Shown here piece by piece: positions 9,096-19,486 of a DNA stretch of 64,000 nucleotides. Every line of letters begins with the position of its first letter. Position 1 is the first letter of the stretch. The stretch spans positions 4,037,501-4,101,500 of the forward strand of contig NZ_CP060131.1 in the NCBI RefSeq assembly GCF_014235185.1, in the 5' to 3' direction. A program made the position numbers and the translations under genes. This stretch comes from Pseudonocardia petroleophila (lineage in GTDB: Bacteria; Actinomycetota; Actinomycetes; Mycobacteriales; Pseudonocardiaceae). A model generated the notes under the pieces. That model saw only the letters and a list, made by a program, of their open reading frames with translations, was not told the origin of the DNA and did no database searches.

Positions 9096-10234
9096 GAGAG
9101 GCCCCCCATCGACTCGACGACCGCGGCCGGCGGGTCGGTGCGGTAGACCTCGCGCCACGCGTCGAGCACGTTGTCGCGGGTCACGGGCAGCGCGTCGAGC
9201 GCGACGTAGGGCGGCGCGGGCTTGTCGAGCAGGCCGTAGGCGGCCAGCCGCGCCTCGGCCACGCCCTGGTCGAAGGGTCGCTGCGCGCCCAGGCCGGCCA
9301 CGTACTCGTTCGACGCGAGCGCGATGGCCACATTGGGCCCGAGGTCCTCGGTGGTGATCGCCAGGTCGGTGCGGTCGATCGAGCGGGCCGCGGCGAGGAT
9401 CCCCTCGGTCGGCACGTCCCAGACGCCCCAGATGCCGGCCAGGTCCTGGTGCTTGACCATCATCGCGACGGACGCGGCCTGCGCCTGCCCGGCGAAGTCC
9501 GGGCCGGTCACGCCCTTGCGGTCGACGATCCGGATGCCCGGGTAGTCGCGGGCGATGGTCTGCTCGAAGCCCTCGGTGCGCTGGCGGGTCACCTGGAAGT
9601 CGGCCTCGTGGTAGAGCACGCCGATCTCGCCCTCGCCGCCCAGCGCGTCGGCCATCAGGTGCGCGGCCACCACCCCGTTGCCGACGTTGTCGGCCGACAC
9701 CGCGGACACGTAGTCCTCGCCTGCGACCATGCCCTGCGGCACGTTGTCCATGAACACCAGCCGCACCCCGGCGTCGGCGGCCTGCCGGTAGGCGCCCGCC
9801 GTGGCGACGGGGTCGGCCGGGATGGAGACGATGACGTCGGGCTGCCGGGCGAGCACGGTCTCGATGTCGGAGACCTGCCGGTCGGGCTCGAAGTTCGCGT
9901 CGGTCACGGCGATGACCTCGATGCCCAGCTCGTCGAACGTCTGGCGCAGGCCCGCGATCTGGGCGTCGGTCCAGCCGTCGCCGGTGTAGTGCATGACGAT
10001 CGCGGCGGTGGCGCCCATGCCCCGGACCTGCTCGATCTCGGCGGGGGTGAGGGCCACGTCCTCGGCCCGGGCGGGCGGCTCGCCGTTGGGTCCGGTGGCG
10101 AGCACCTGCCCGGCCAGCGCGGCGAGCGCCTCCTGCGCAGGGGGGTAGCCGCGCTGCGGGGGCACCCGGTCGGTCGCGACGCTGCAGCCGGCGAGCAGCG
10201 CGACCAGCGCCGCCGCGGCCACCAGGCGCTTCAC
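9092..10234 (-). CDS. Sugar-binding lipoprotein of a CUT2 ABC transporter (RbsB-like)
   Basis: A 380-residue protein starting at GTG 10234 (GTGA overlap with the upstream stop). A short signal sequence ends in the lipobox LLAGC near residue 16, indicating a lipoprotein. The periplasmic-binding-protein type 1 fold is suggested by VIVSIPADP, VRLVFMDNVPQGM and GIWGVWDVPTEG. It is longer than Escherichia coli RbsB because of an extra N-terminal segment of about 55 residues before the first core strand. It should capture a monosaccharide or polyol for the CUT2 permease and ATPase. Confidence 0.88.
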   Translation of the reverse strand: MKRLVAAAALVALLAGCSVATDRVPPQRGYPPAQEALAALAGQVLATGPNGEPPARAEDVALTPAEIEQVRGMGATAAIVMHYTGDGWTDAQIAGLRQTFDELGIEVIAVTDANFEPDRQVSDIETVLARQPDVIVSIPADPVATAGAYRQAADAGVRLVFMDNVPQGMVAGEDYVSAVSADNVGNGVVAAHLMADALGGEGEIGVLYHEADFQVTRQRTEGFEQTIARDYPGIRIVDRKGVTGPDFAGQAQAASVAMMVKHQDLAGIWGVWDVPTEGILAAARSIDRTDLAITTEDLGPNVAIALASNEYVAGLGAQRPFDQGVAEARLAAYGLLDKPAPPYVALDALPVTRDNVLDAWREVYRTDPPAAVVESMGGLS

Positions 10235-11058
10235 GTGCGGGCCCCATCGAGGAGGACACGGTCCAGGAAGGCCCGGCTGATCCGGGCGGCCTCGGCCGGA
10301 TCGCCGTCGTAGGAGTCGAGCTCGACCACCAGCCAGCGGTCGTAGCCGACCTCGCGAATCGCGGCGAGCACGTCGGTGAAGTCGACGTCGCCCTCGCCCA
10401 GCGGGAGGAACACGCCATCGCGCAGGTCCTTGAGGTGCACGTGGCGGATCCGGTCCGGGAAGCGGCGGATCAGCTCGGCCGGGTCGCCGCCGCCCGCCGC
10501 GAGGTGCGCGGTGTCCGGGCAGAACCCGATGCGGGAGCGGGTGAAGATCTTCTCGACCTCGTCCGGTCCCTCCACGATCGTCGACAGGTGCGGGTGGTAG
10601 CAGGCGGACAGGCCGTGCTCCCGGGCGATGTCGTCGACGGTGTCCAGGGCCGCCGCGAGGCGGTCGTAGTCGCTGTCCGGGGTGCCGGTGGCGCGGCGCG
10701 CCCCGCCGCCGACGACGAGCTGCTCGGCTCCGAAGGTCCGCGCGAGCTCCGCGGCGCGGCGGACCCGGTACAGCTCGTCGGGCAGCGCGTCGTCGTAGAC
10801 GAAGTTGGCGCCGGTGTAGACGCCGACCAGCGCCAGACCGGTCTCGGCCAAGAGGGCGTGCAGCTGGTCCGGCCGCTCCGCGAGGTCGGCGACGTTCCCG
10901 TCGAACATCTCCACGCCCTCGTACCCGGCCGCCGCGATGTCCCGCAGGGCGCGATGCATGTCGCCCGGCACCCGGTAGACGAGGTCCTTGACGCTGGTGA
11001 CACCGGTGGCGTCCCCGGTGACGCCGCCCCAGGTGATCGAGTGACAACCGACGCGCAT
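10231..11058 (-). CDS. Sugar phosphate isomerase/epimerase (TIM barrel), first gene of the sugar operon
   Basis: A 275-residue xylose-isomerase-like barrel with intact metal-site segments GFCPDTAHLA, HVHLKDL and LVVELDS, similar to inosose dehydratase/isomerase-type proteins. I chose the ATG at 11058 because AAGGAG lies eight bases upstream; an in-frame ATG at 11112 lies inside the predicted promoter. It leads an operon of at least eleven genes running to the left edge and is divergent from the ROK regulator. A cyclitol or rare keto-sugar substrate is plausible but not proven. Confidence 0.82.
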   Translation of the reverse strand: MRVGCHSITWGGVTGDATGVTSVKDLVYRVPGDMHRALRDIAAAGYEGVEMFDGNVADLAERPDQLHALLAETGLALVGVYTGANFVYDDALPDELYRVRRAAELARTFGAEQLVVGGGARRATGTPDSDYDRLAAALDTVDDIAREHGLSACYHPHLSTIVEGPDEVEKIFTRSRIGFCPDTAHLAAGGGDPAELIRRFPDRIRHVHLKDLRDGVFLPLGEGDVDFTDVLAAIREVGYDRWLVVELDSYDGDPAEAARISRAFLDRVLLDGART

Positions 11059-11090
11059 CGCGACTCTCCTTCTTTGGCCTGTCGCGAGCG

Positions 11091-11119
11091 AAGTTAAGTG
11101 TGGTCTGTACAAAAGTCAA
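11091..11119 (-). promoter_or_regulatory. Candidate promoter of the sugar operon
   Basis: On the minus strand, TTGACT (11119-11114) is followed after exactly 17 bases by TAACTT (11096-11091). Transcription would begin near 11084, about 25 bases upstream of the ATG at 11058. It sits between the operon and the divergent ROK gene, so a ROK operator is expected here, although no clear palindrome was found. Confidence 0.45.
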
Positions 11120-11163
11120 TGCTCTACGATCCGAAGACCGGAAGACGTCGCCTCGGAGGGGTC

Positions 11164-12450
11164 ATGACCACCGCGGGTCTCGCCGCCGATCAGCTCGACA
11201 CGCTCGTCACCGTCCTGGACCTGGTCCGGTTCGGAGACGCCCGCACCCGGCCGGAGCTGGCCCGTCGCTTGGCTCTGGGGCGCACCGTGGTCACCCAACG
11301 TCTGGCGCAGCTGGTCGACTGCGGCCTGGTGGTCGAAGGCGCGCTCGGCCCGTCCACCGGCGGCCGCGCCCCGCGTGAGCTGCGCTTCCGGGCCGAGGCC
11401 GGCGCGCTGCTGGTGGCCGAGGTCGGAGCCACCAGCCTCGCCGTCGGGCTCGGCGACCTCTCCGGGCGGCTCGGCGACCAGCGTGCGCAGCAGTGGGACG
11501 TCGCGGCCGGACCGGAGCGGACACTCGCCCGCATCGAGACCCTGTTCGACGAGCTGCTGGCCGCGAACCCGCCCCGCGCGTTGTGGGGCATCGGCGTCGG
11601 CGTCCCGGGGCCCGTCGAGTTCTCCTCGGGACGCCCGGTGGCCCCGCCGATCATGCCGGGGTGGGACGGCTTCGATGTGCGCGACCGGCTCGCCGCGCGC
11701 TACGACGCGTCGGTGTGGGTGGACAACGAGGTGAACACGATGGCGCTCGGCGAGCTGCGCGCGGGACTGGGGCGAGGCACGTCCGACCTGCTCTACGTCA
11801 AGATCGGTACCGGGATCGGTGCTGGCCTCGTCTCCGGCGGTCGGCTGCACCGCGGCGCCCAGGGATGCGCGGGCGACATCGGGCACATCGCGATGACCGG
11901 CACCGTACCCGGGGCCACGGAGCGGGTGTGTCGATGCGGCAACGTCGGCTGCCTGGAGGCGCTGGCCGGAGGCGCCGCCCTCGCCGCCGAGGCGCTCGAC
12001 GCGGCGCGGTCGGGCCGCAGCCCCACCCTCGCGGCCCGGTGGCGGGAGACGGGCGCGGTGGACGCCGCCGACGTCGTACGGGCCGCGGAGAACGGCGATC
12101 AGGTGGCGGTCGAGATGCTCCAGCGTGCCGGTCGCCTCGTCGGCGAGACCCTGGCCTCGCTGGTCAACTTCTTCAACCCCTCGTTGGTGCTGCTCGGCGG
12201 TCGCATCGGCGGTTCCGGTGACCTGCTGCTCGCCGCCGTCCGTCAGGCGGTGTACCGGCGATCGCTGCCCCTGGCCACCCGGGACCTGCGAATCGTGCGC
12301 TCCGACCTGGGTGATCGCGCAGGGCTGATGGGTGCCGGGTTCATGGTGCTCGACGAGCTGTTCTCCCGTGAGCGGCTGGGACGCTGGATCCAGGCGGGCA
12401 GCCCGGCCGGTCGGCCGGAGCTGACGACCGACGTGCGCCGGTCGTACTGA
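11164..12450 (+). CDS. ROK family transcriptional regulator
   Basis: A 428-residue regulator. An N-terminal winged helix (about residues 10-70, with TRPELARRLALGRTVVTQRL) is followed by a ROK sugar-kinase-like domain. That domain has VDNEVN, GTGIGAGLVSGG and the zinc-binding CRCGNVGCLE. The ATG at 11164 is chosen because GGAGG lies at 11155-11159; an upstream in-frame ATG at 11098 lies within the promoter of the divergent operon. NagC/XylR-type ROK proteins repress sugar genes and release DNA on binding a sugar. Its position divergent from the eleven-gene operon makes it the likely repressor. Confidence 0.9.
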   Translation: MTTAGLAADQLDTLVTVLDLVRFGDARTRPELARRLALGRTVVTQRLAQLVDCGLVVEGALGPSTGGRAPRELRFRAEAGALLVAEVGATSLAVGLGDLSGRLGDQRAQQWDVAAGPERTLARIETLFDELLAANPPRALWGIGVGVPGPVEFSSGRPVAPPIMPGWDGFDVRDRLAARYDASVWVDNEVNTMALGELRAGLGRGTSDLLYVKIGTGIGAGLVSGGRLHRGAQGCAGDIGHIAMTGTVPGATERVCRCGNVGCLEALAGGAALAAEALDAARSGRSPTLAARWRETGAVDAADVVRAAENGDQVAVEMLQRAGRLVGETLASLVNFFNPSLVLLGGRIGGSGDLLLAAVRQAVYRRSLPLATRDLRIVRSDLGDRAGLMGAGFMVLDELFSRERLGRWIQAGSPAGRPELTTDVRRSY

Positions 12451-12491
12451 CGACTGGTCCCACCTCTTCACTCAGTAGCAGCGGGGTTGCG

Positions 12492-12520
12492 GGTGCCGCC
12501 CGCCAGGAGCGGGCGGCACC
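12492..12520. terminator. Bidirectional hairpin terminator between convergent ROK and BVMO genes
   Basis: A perfect 12-bp inverted repeat, GGTGCCGCCCGC and its complement, encloses the loop CAGGA. It lies 41 bases after the ROK stop and 27 bases from the BVMO stop. No T-tract follows, as is common for GC-rich actinobacterial terminators. Confidence 0.75.
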
Positions 12521-12525
12521 GCGAT

Positions 12526-12547
12526 GGTTGTCAATGATCGAACGTGA
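12526..12547 (+). repeat. Copy of a TTGTCAA...AACGTGA box, 3' side of the BVMO gene
   Basis: GGTTGTCAATGA at 12526-12537 recurs exactly at 14299-14310 on the other side of the BVMO gene. Both copies are followed by AACGTGA, three bases later here and five bases later there. A related box is at 21543-21561. This copy abuts the BVMO stop codon. Confidence 0.5.
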
Positions 12548-14173
12548 TCACGACAGGACGAAGCCCGCGTAGCCGTTCTCGGCCGACTCCCGGCACTTCT
12601 CGAGGTACATGGGCAGCCCACCGGGGTACGCCAGCAGTTCCCTCTTCTTGCCGGGCACGTTGGCGTTCATGTACCAGGAGTTGGCGAGCGGGAACGTCGT
12701 CGCTGCCGCGAGCGTGTCGAGATGGTCATGCCACTCCTGTTCCGCCTCTGGAGCTGCCTCGATCCGGGTCAGGCCCTTCTCGCGCATGTTGACCAGGCAC
12801 TCGACGACCCAGTCGCCCTCGAGCTCGGCACAGGTGGGACCGTTGCAGAACGCAGACGGGCTCTGAGGACCGTAGACGTAGAGGATGTTCGGGAACCCGG
12901 CCGTCGCCCTGCCCAGTGCGGTGCGTGCGCCGTCGCGGAACACTTCGGCGAACGACTCGCCCTTGGTGCTGCGGACGTCGATGTCGGTGAGTCCGCCGGT
13001 GAAGGAGTCGAACCCGGTTGCAAGAACGATCACGTCGAATTCGTGCTCGTGGCCGTCCGCAGTGACGATGCCGTTGGGCGTGATCCTTTCGATCGGCGTC
13101 TCCCTGATGTCGACCAGGTCGACGTTGTCCTGGTTGAAGGCGTCGTAGTAGGTGTATTCCAGGGGGCAGCGCTTCGTCCCGAACGGGTAAGGCGGCACCG
13201 CGGGCGCGAGCTTCTCTGCCAGGATGGGGTCCTCGATGCGCGGAAGCGTCTTCTGCCGCCAGAAGTCGTAGATCTTCTTGCCCACCTCGGCGTTGAAGAA
13301 CATGTCCGCGTATCCGCCGAGCCAGAGCTGCAGGCCCCCCTTGGCCCAGAGCCTCTCGCACGTTGCGTCGAACTCCTCGTCCGAGACCTCCGCGGTCGGT
13401 GTGAAGATCACGTCGTACTCGAGTCCGGCGAATGTCGTTTCGCGGTCCTTGAAGAGATCCGGATACCGCTGGCGCAGCTCGTCGTTTGCCGATGCATCGA
13501 GCCTCGGAGAGATCATCGGAAGTGCCGTGGCCGGCGTGCGCTGGAACACGGTGAGGTGGTCGACCTCCGGTGCGATCGACTGGATGACCTGCACGCCGCT
13601 GGCGCCTGTGCCGATGACCGCGACTCGCTTGCCCGTCATGTCGTAGCCCTTGGGCCAGCGAGAGGTGTGAAAGGCGTCGCCCTCGAAGTCCTCGAGCCCG
13701 GGAATGTTCGGGACGAGGGCCTTGGAACCCGTGCCCAGCAGCGGAAGGAAAAAGCGCGCACGCGTCAGGAGGGTCTCGCGGGTCCGCTCATCGCGAGACT
13801 CGACGGTCCAGTTGTTCGTGTCTTCATCGAACTGGGCGGCGGTGACGCGGGTGCTGTACCGGATGTCTTTGCGGAGGTCGAGCTTGTCGACGACGAACCG
13901 GAAGTATGCCTGGAGCTCTTCCTGGCCTGGGAAGACTTCCGACCAGTTCCACTCGCGCCAGATCCTCTCGTCGGAGAACTGGTAGAGCGTGGCCTCCGTG
14001 TCGACGCGGGCGCCGGGGTACTGGTTCCAGTGCCACACCCCGCCAGCGTCGGAGCCCGCTTCGTAGAGCTTGACGGAGAAGCCCAGCGACCGCAGTCGCT
14101 CGAGCTGATAGATCCCCGAGAAGCCGCCTCCGACCACTAGGACATCGAGCTCTTCGACGACAGACGTCTCCAT
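12548..14173 (-). CDS. Baeyer-Villiger monooxygenase (class B flavin-containing monooxygenase)
   Basis: A 541-residue enzyme of cyclohexanone/cyclododecanone monooxygenase type. The FAD Rossmann GGGFSG is at residues 15-20, the conserved GGVWHWNQYPGARVD at 44-58, the diagnostic FxGxxxHxxxWP fingerprint at 163-174 and the NADPH Rossmann GTGASG at 188-193. It inserts oxygen beside a ketone carbonyl to give an ester or lactone. The ATG at 14173 follows GGAAGG. Sampled lines have 60-62% G+C, well below neighbouring genes, suggesting acquisition. The lactonase and CoA-activation operon at 15832-21438 would process its product; the ketone substrate is unknown. Confidence 0.93.
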   Translation of the reverse strand: METSVVEELDVLVVGGGFSGIYQLERLRSLGFSVKLYEAGSDAGGVWHWNQYPGARVDTEATLYQFSDERIWREWNWSEVFPGQEELQAYFRFVVDKLDLRKDIRYSTRVTAAQFDEDTNNWTVESRDERTRETLLTRARFFLPLLGTGSKALVPNIPGLEDFEGDAFHTSRWPKGYDMTGKRVAVIGTGASGVQVIQSIAPEVDHLTVFQRTPATALPMISPRLDASANDELRQRYPDLFKDRETTFAGLEYDVIFTPTAEVSDEEFDATCERLWAKGGLQLWLGGYADMFFNAEVGKKIYDFWRQKTLPRIEDPILAEKLAPAVPPYPFGTKRCPLEYTYYDAFNQDNVDLVDIRETPIERITPNGIVTADGHEHEFDVIVLATGFDSFTGGLTDIDVRSTKGESFAEVFRDGARTALGRATAGFPNILYVYGPQSPSAFCNGPTCAELEGDWVVECLVNMREKGLTRIEAAPEAEQEWHDHLDTLAAATTFPLANSWYMNANVPGKKRELLAYPGGLPMYLEKCRESAENGYAGFVLS

Positions 14174-14278
14174 CTGGGTTCCTTCCTGTCTGCGCTAAGG
14201 GCTTGAGCGTCGGGCGCCGGCCCAGCCTGGGTGGGATGTCGGTCAGGGCTATCGCTTGGTGACCTTGGTCACGAGGAC

Positions 14279-14319
14279 ATTGAAGCTTCTCCGAGGACGG
14301 TTGTCAATGAGCACTAACG
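14279..14319 (-). promoter_or_regulatory. Candidate BVMO promoter with a shared box at -35
   Basis: On the minus strand, TTGACA (14307-14302) is followed after 17 bases by TTCAAT (14284-14279), matching the consensus at 6/6 and 4/6. The start would be near 14271, leaving a leader of about 97 bases. The -35 is embedded in a 19-base box (14301-14319) that matches 21543-21561 at 15 of 19 positions. The rest of the 352-base gap 14174-14525 shows no gene. Confidence 0.55.
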
Positions 14320-14525
14320 TGAAGGCTCTTGCAGGCCTTGACTGATCGCTCGCCATTGAGCGATTGGAGCGGCACGTACGTGCGTCAATGTAGGCCGCGC
14401 GGTAACGAGCACTCATCTCATGGGGGAGAGGTCGGGCCGGCCGATGTCCATCCGCGCTCAGGCGCAGTGCGCGTTCAGGGGACGCGGGGAACCGCGGTCA
14501 CGCAGTGGTGATGACGAGCAGGCGT

Positions 14526-15728
14526 TCAGCGAGGGACGGACACGACGCCGAGGATCGCGCCCGCCAGACGGGCCAGCTCGGGCTCGAGACGTCGGTCTGC
14601 CCGCAGGTGCGGGATGCGGAGGATGCCGTCGATGGTCGTCCGCGCCGCGTTGACCGCTGTCGTCGCCTCAGCGTCCGAGAGCCCCGGGCGGGCCACCGTG
14701 AGCCAGCGCACCCACTCGCCGACGTTGTCGCTGTCCATCCGGTTCAGACGCTCGACGACATCCGCCGGCAGGTAGAGCCGCTCCGTGACGTAGACCGAGG
14801 CCAGATCCGTTTCCTGAACGCCGAGCCGGACGTACCTGTCGACCAGGGCAGCGATGACCTCGCCGTCACGTACCGGCAGTCGTAGCGCTCGAGACGTCTC
14901 CAGCGCCAGCCACTCACCGAATCTGGTGACCACGGCGACCAGGAGGTCGGTCTTCGTGTCGAAGTATCGATAGAGCGCGGGGCCGGCCACGCCGGCCTCG
15001 CCACCGATGTCGTCGATGTTCGCCCCGCCGTAGCCGCGCCTGCGGAACGTACGTGCGGCCGATCGGATCAGCATCTCGCGCCGCGATGTCGGGAGACGAT
15101 CGGCCAGTGGCGTGTGTTCGGGAGCCGGCTCCACCGCCGGCTGACAGTGGACCACCCGGACGCCCGCCTGCAGCAGGAGGTCTGCGAGGCGGGTGGGCGA
15201 CAGGCTGGTGTCGTAATGTCCGGGGCTGGTCACGAGGCCGACGACGGCCCAGCTGCGCAGCTCTGCCAGATAGGGGTCGAGGTCAGGCTGCGCCGGCGCG
15301 ACGCTGACGGCATTGACCCGATCTGCGATCCAGCGCGTTCGTATCCGCACCGCGGCGTAGTCCTCGGGGCCGAGGTGGCGAGCCTCGCGCTGCCACAGCA
15401 GTGAGAGGCGAAGGCTCTGCAGGGCAGTCTCGATCAGCATGCGAAGCCCCGCACGAAGGTCGGGCAGTGGCTCTTCTCCGAGCTGGGTGAGAATGTCGAT
15501 GAGGCGGGTCTGGTCCTCGTGCACGACATGGGCCAGCAGCGCCTGCTTGTTCGTATAGTGTCGGTACAGGGCCCGCGCCGTGATGCCGCTCGCCTGAGCG
15601 ATGTCATCCATCCTGACGGAGTGAAAGCCTCGAGCGGCGAAGAGGGCGCTGGCCGCCTCGCCGATGCTGGCACGTCGGGTCTTGGGCCGCCTGGCACGCG
15701 CGCCGTCCGACACGCCTGCACCACCCAT
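14526..15728 (-). CDS. Single-chain tandem TetR-type transcriptional regulator
   Basis: A 400-residue protein with two complete TetR N-terminal units. The first spans about residues 17-70 (recognition region SGITARALYRHYTNK) and the second about residues 215-267 (AGVAGPALYRYFDTK). Each is followed by a helical ligand or dimer region. The ATG at 15728 follows GGGGAG; the longer frame upstream is not TetR-like. Ordinary TetR proteins are about 200 residues and dimerise, so this chain may act as a built-in pseudo-dimer. It lies between the BVMO gene and the lactonase/CoA-ligase operon, on the same strand, and is the natural candidate to control both. Confidence 0.88.
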   Translation of the reverse strand: MGGAGVSDGARARRPKTRRASIGEAASALFAARGFHSVRMDDIAQASGITARALYRHYTNKQALLAHVVHEDQTRLIDILTQLGEEPLPDLRAGLRMLIETALQSLRLSLLWQREARHLGPEDYAAVRIRTRWIADRVNAVSVAPAQPDLDPYLAELRSWAVVGLVTSPGHYDTSLSPTRLADLLLQAGVRVVHCQPAVEPAPEHTPLADRLPTSRREMLIRSAARTFRRRGYGGANIDDIGGEAGVAGPALYRYFDTKTDLLVAVVTRFGEWLALETSRALRLPVRDGEVIAALVDRYVRLGVQETDLASVYVTERLYLPADVVERLNRMDSDNVGEWVRWLTVARPGLSDAEATTAVNAARTTIDGILRIPHLRADRRLEPELARLAGAILGVVSVPR

Positions 15729-15780
15729 CGCTCTACTCCCCGTGCTGCGGCCCGGGCGACATCCTAGGCGGTGGTGATCT

Positions 15781-15826
15781 CGGGCCGGGTTGCCGGGTTG
15801 ATGCGCCGCCTGCGGCAACCCGCCCG
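15781..15826 (-). terminator. Hairpin terminator of the lactonase/CoA-ligase operon
   Basis: CGGGCCGGGTTGCCG (15781-15795) pairs with CGGCAACCCGCCCG (15813-15826), giving a 14-bp stem with one bulged C and a 17-base loop. It begins six bases beyond the SMP-30 stop and separates that operon from the tandem TetR gene. Confidence 0.65.
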
Positions 15827-15831
15827 AGGTC

Positions 15832-16703
15832 TCATGGGGCCTGCACGGGGACGACACCGCTGCGGCCGACGGACGCGGTGACGACTGCGCCGGTCGAACG
15901 GCCCTGGTGGAACTCCTCGAGTGTGGTCGTGTTGCACATCAGGTAGAGCGTGTCGAGCTCGAGGCCGCCGAAGGCGCAGGCGATCGCCCAGGTGCCCGGG
16001 GTGGGGATGTGGTCGGTGATCGCGCCGCCCTCGAGCACCCGGTAGAAGCCGCTGTCTTCACCCACGGTGAGTGCATTGCCGAACCAGACGCCGCCGTCGC
16101 TGTCCAGGGCGATGCCGTCCGGGTGGAACGTGTCCGGCAGTTGAGCCCAGGCCCGGAGGTTCGTGAGCGATCCGTCCGGGGCGACGTCGAAGGCGCTGAT
16201 GCGATGGGTGAAGGTCTCGGCCAGCAGCAGCGTCCGCCCATCCGCGGTCAGGGCGCCGCCGTTGGGGAAGAGCACCTCGCCCGGGACGCGCCGCACGTGA
16301 CCCTCGGGATCGACATGAGCCAGGTTGGTGGTGTGGGGGTCCTCAGTGCCGAGGGCGAAGCCGAAGTTGCCCACGTAGGCGTGTCCGGACGGCGACACCA
16401 GCATGTCGTTGCCGAGGCCGGTGGCGATGTGGCTGAAGTCCGCGTGCTCGGTGGTCGTGCCGTCGTGTGCGATCCGCAGGACCTTGGCGGGTGCCTGGGA
16501 GACGACCAGCAGCGAACCGTCGGGGAGGAATCCCAGGCCCGACGGCGTGCCCTCGACCTTGGCGACGGCCTGGTGGCTGCCGTCGGCGTCGAAGCGGAGT
16601 ACCTGCTGGGCGAAGAAGTCGCTGGCCCACAGGTGTCCAGCGTGCCAGCGTGGGGCCTCCAGGAACTGGTGTCCTGTCGAGAACGGGTTGGTGGAATGGA
16701 TCT

Positions 16704-16707
<4 letters not shown>
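15832..16707 (-). CDS. SMP-30/gluconolactonase family lactonase
   Basis: A 291-residue six-bladed beta-propeller protein of the SMP-30/gluconolaconase/LRE family. Repeating blade motifs are visible (GTPSGLGFLPDGSLLVVS, FPNGGALTADGRTLLLAE, FHPDGIALDSDGGVWFGN), with the N-terminal Glu ligand in FLEAPRW. Such enzymes hydrolyse lactones in a divalent-metal-dependent way. The ATG overlaps the stop of the acyl-CoA ligase gene as ATGA. With the BVMO encoded nearby, the likely job is opening the lactone made from a cyclic ketone (inference from context). Confidence 0.88.
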
Positions 16708-18367
<1,660 letters not shown>

Positions 18368-18371
<4 letters not shown>

Positions 18372-19486
18372 GACACATCCCCGGGCTCGGCGAGACCTGC
18401 TCCGGCGAGCAGAGCGTCGCCGATCCGGTGCGCGAGCTCCTCGTGGTCTCCGTACCACCCCCGCAGCGCGAGGGCGCGCTTGTAGTAGAGGTGGAGATCG
18501 GTCTCGGTCGTGAAGCCCGCGCCGCCGTGCATCTGGATCGCGCTCTCGCACACACCGACCGCGGCTTCTGCCGCGTAGGCCTTGGTGACGGCCGCGAGCA
18601 TGGGCAGGTCCTCCGCGCTGCTCGACACGGCGTCCTCCAGTGCGGCGTCGCACAGGTTCCGTAGCGACCTCGCCAGCGCGTACATGTCGGCGAGGGTGTG
18701 CTTGACTGCTTGAAAGGACCCGATCGGTCGGCCGAACTGCTCCCGGACCTGCACGAAGGCGGAGGTGTCTTCGACCAGCCTCGTCGCGATACCGGAGAGT
18801 TCGCAGGCCGCCAGGATCCGGGCCCAGGCGCGCAGCTCCGTCACGAACCGCCCGGCCGCGGAACCGGTGAGCACGGGCGTGATCCCGGCTCCGGCCGGCT
18901 CGGTGAAGGTGACCCGAGCGAGCCTCGCGGTCGGATCCGCGCTCGCGACGGGCTCGATGTCGAGTCCGGGAGTCTGAGGCGGCAGCAGGTACACGGCCAG
19001 CTCCCCTGCGGACTCGGCCACGGTGAGCAGTTGGTCGGCCTCCTGACCGAAGCGCACCGGCAGCATGCTGCCGACCAGGCCTCCCGACTCCACACGTACG
19101 CCGTCGTCGTCCACCGACCAGGTCCCGTTGGCCGCGGGGTCGACGAGCGCGACGACCGCGCCGGGCAGGTCGTGCCGGGGCGGCCCACTTCCGTCGATGT
19201 GGCGCAGAAGGAGCGCCGGGAGCAAGAGCCGCTCGACCATGGGGCCGGGTACGAGGTGCCGACCGAGGGACATCGTCGCGGCGCCCACGGCGGACAGTGG
19301 CAGCCCCACGCCGTCTGCGCTCTCGGGAACGGCGAGGGCGAACCAGCCGAGGTCGTCGATCTCGTCCAGGAAGGCGCGGTCCCAGCCGTGGCACTCGGCG
19401 AGCGTGAGCCTGCGCTCCGCGCCGTACGACCGCGCCAGGTAGGCGTCGACAGTCTGCTCGACCTCGGTCACGAGTGTGTCAGTCAC
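18368..19486 (-). CDS. Acyl-CoA dehydrogenase, subunit-like (smaller partner)
   Basis: A 372-residue acyl-CoA dehydrogenase. The C-terminal domain carries REQFGRPIGSFQAVKHTLAD and IQMHGGAGFTTETDLHLY, typical FAD-interface motifs. The N-terminal half is more divergent than in its neighbour. The start is GTG at 19486, eight bases inside the end of the upstream acyl-CoA dehydrogenase gene. In mycobacterial steroid catabolism, adjacent unlike acyl-CoA dehydrogenase genes encode alpha2beta2 enzymes with shared active sites. The tight pairing here suggests the same, which is an inference. Confidence 0.85.

Noticed and set aside
14329..14653. Short plus-strand frames between the BVMO and tandem TetR genes
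   Set aside because: No ribosome binding sites, unrelated translations, partly antisense to the TetR gene.
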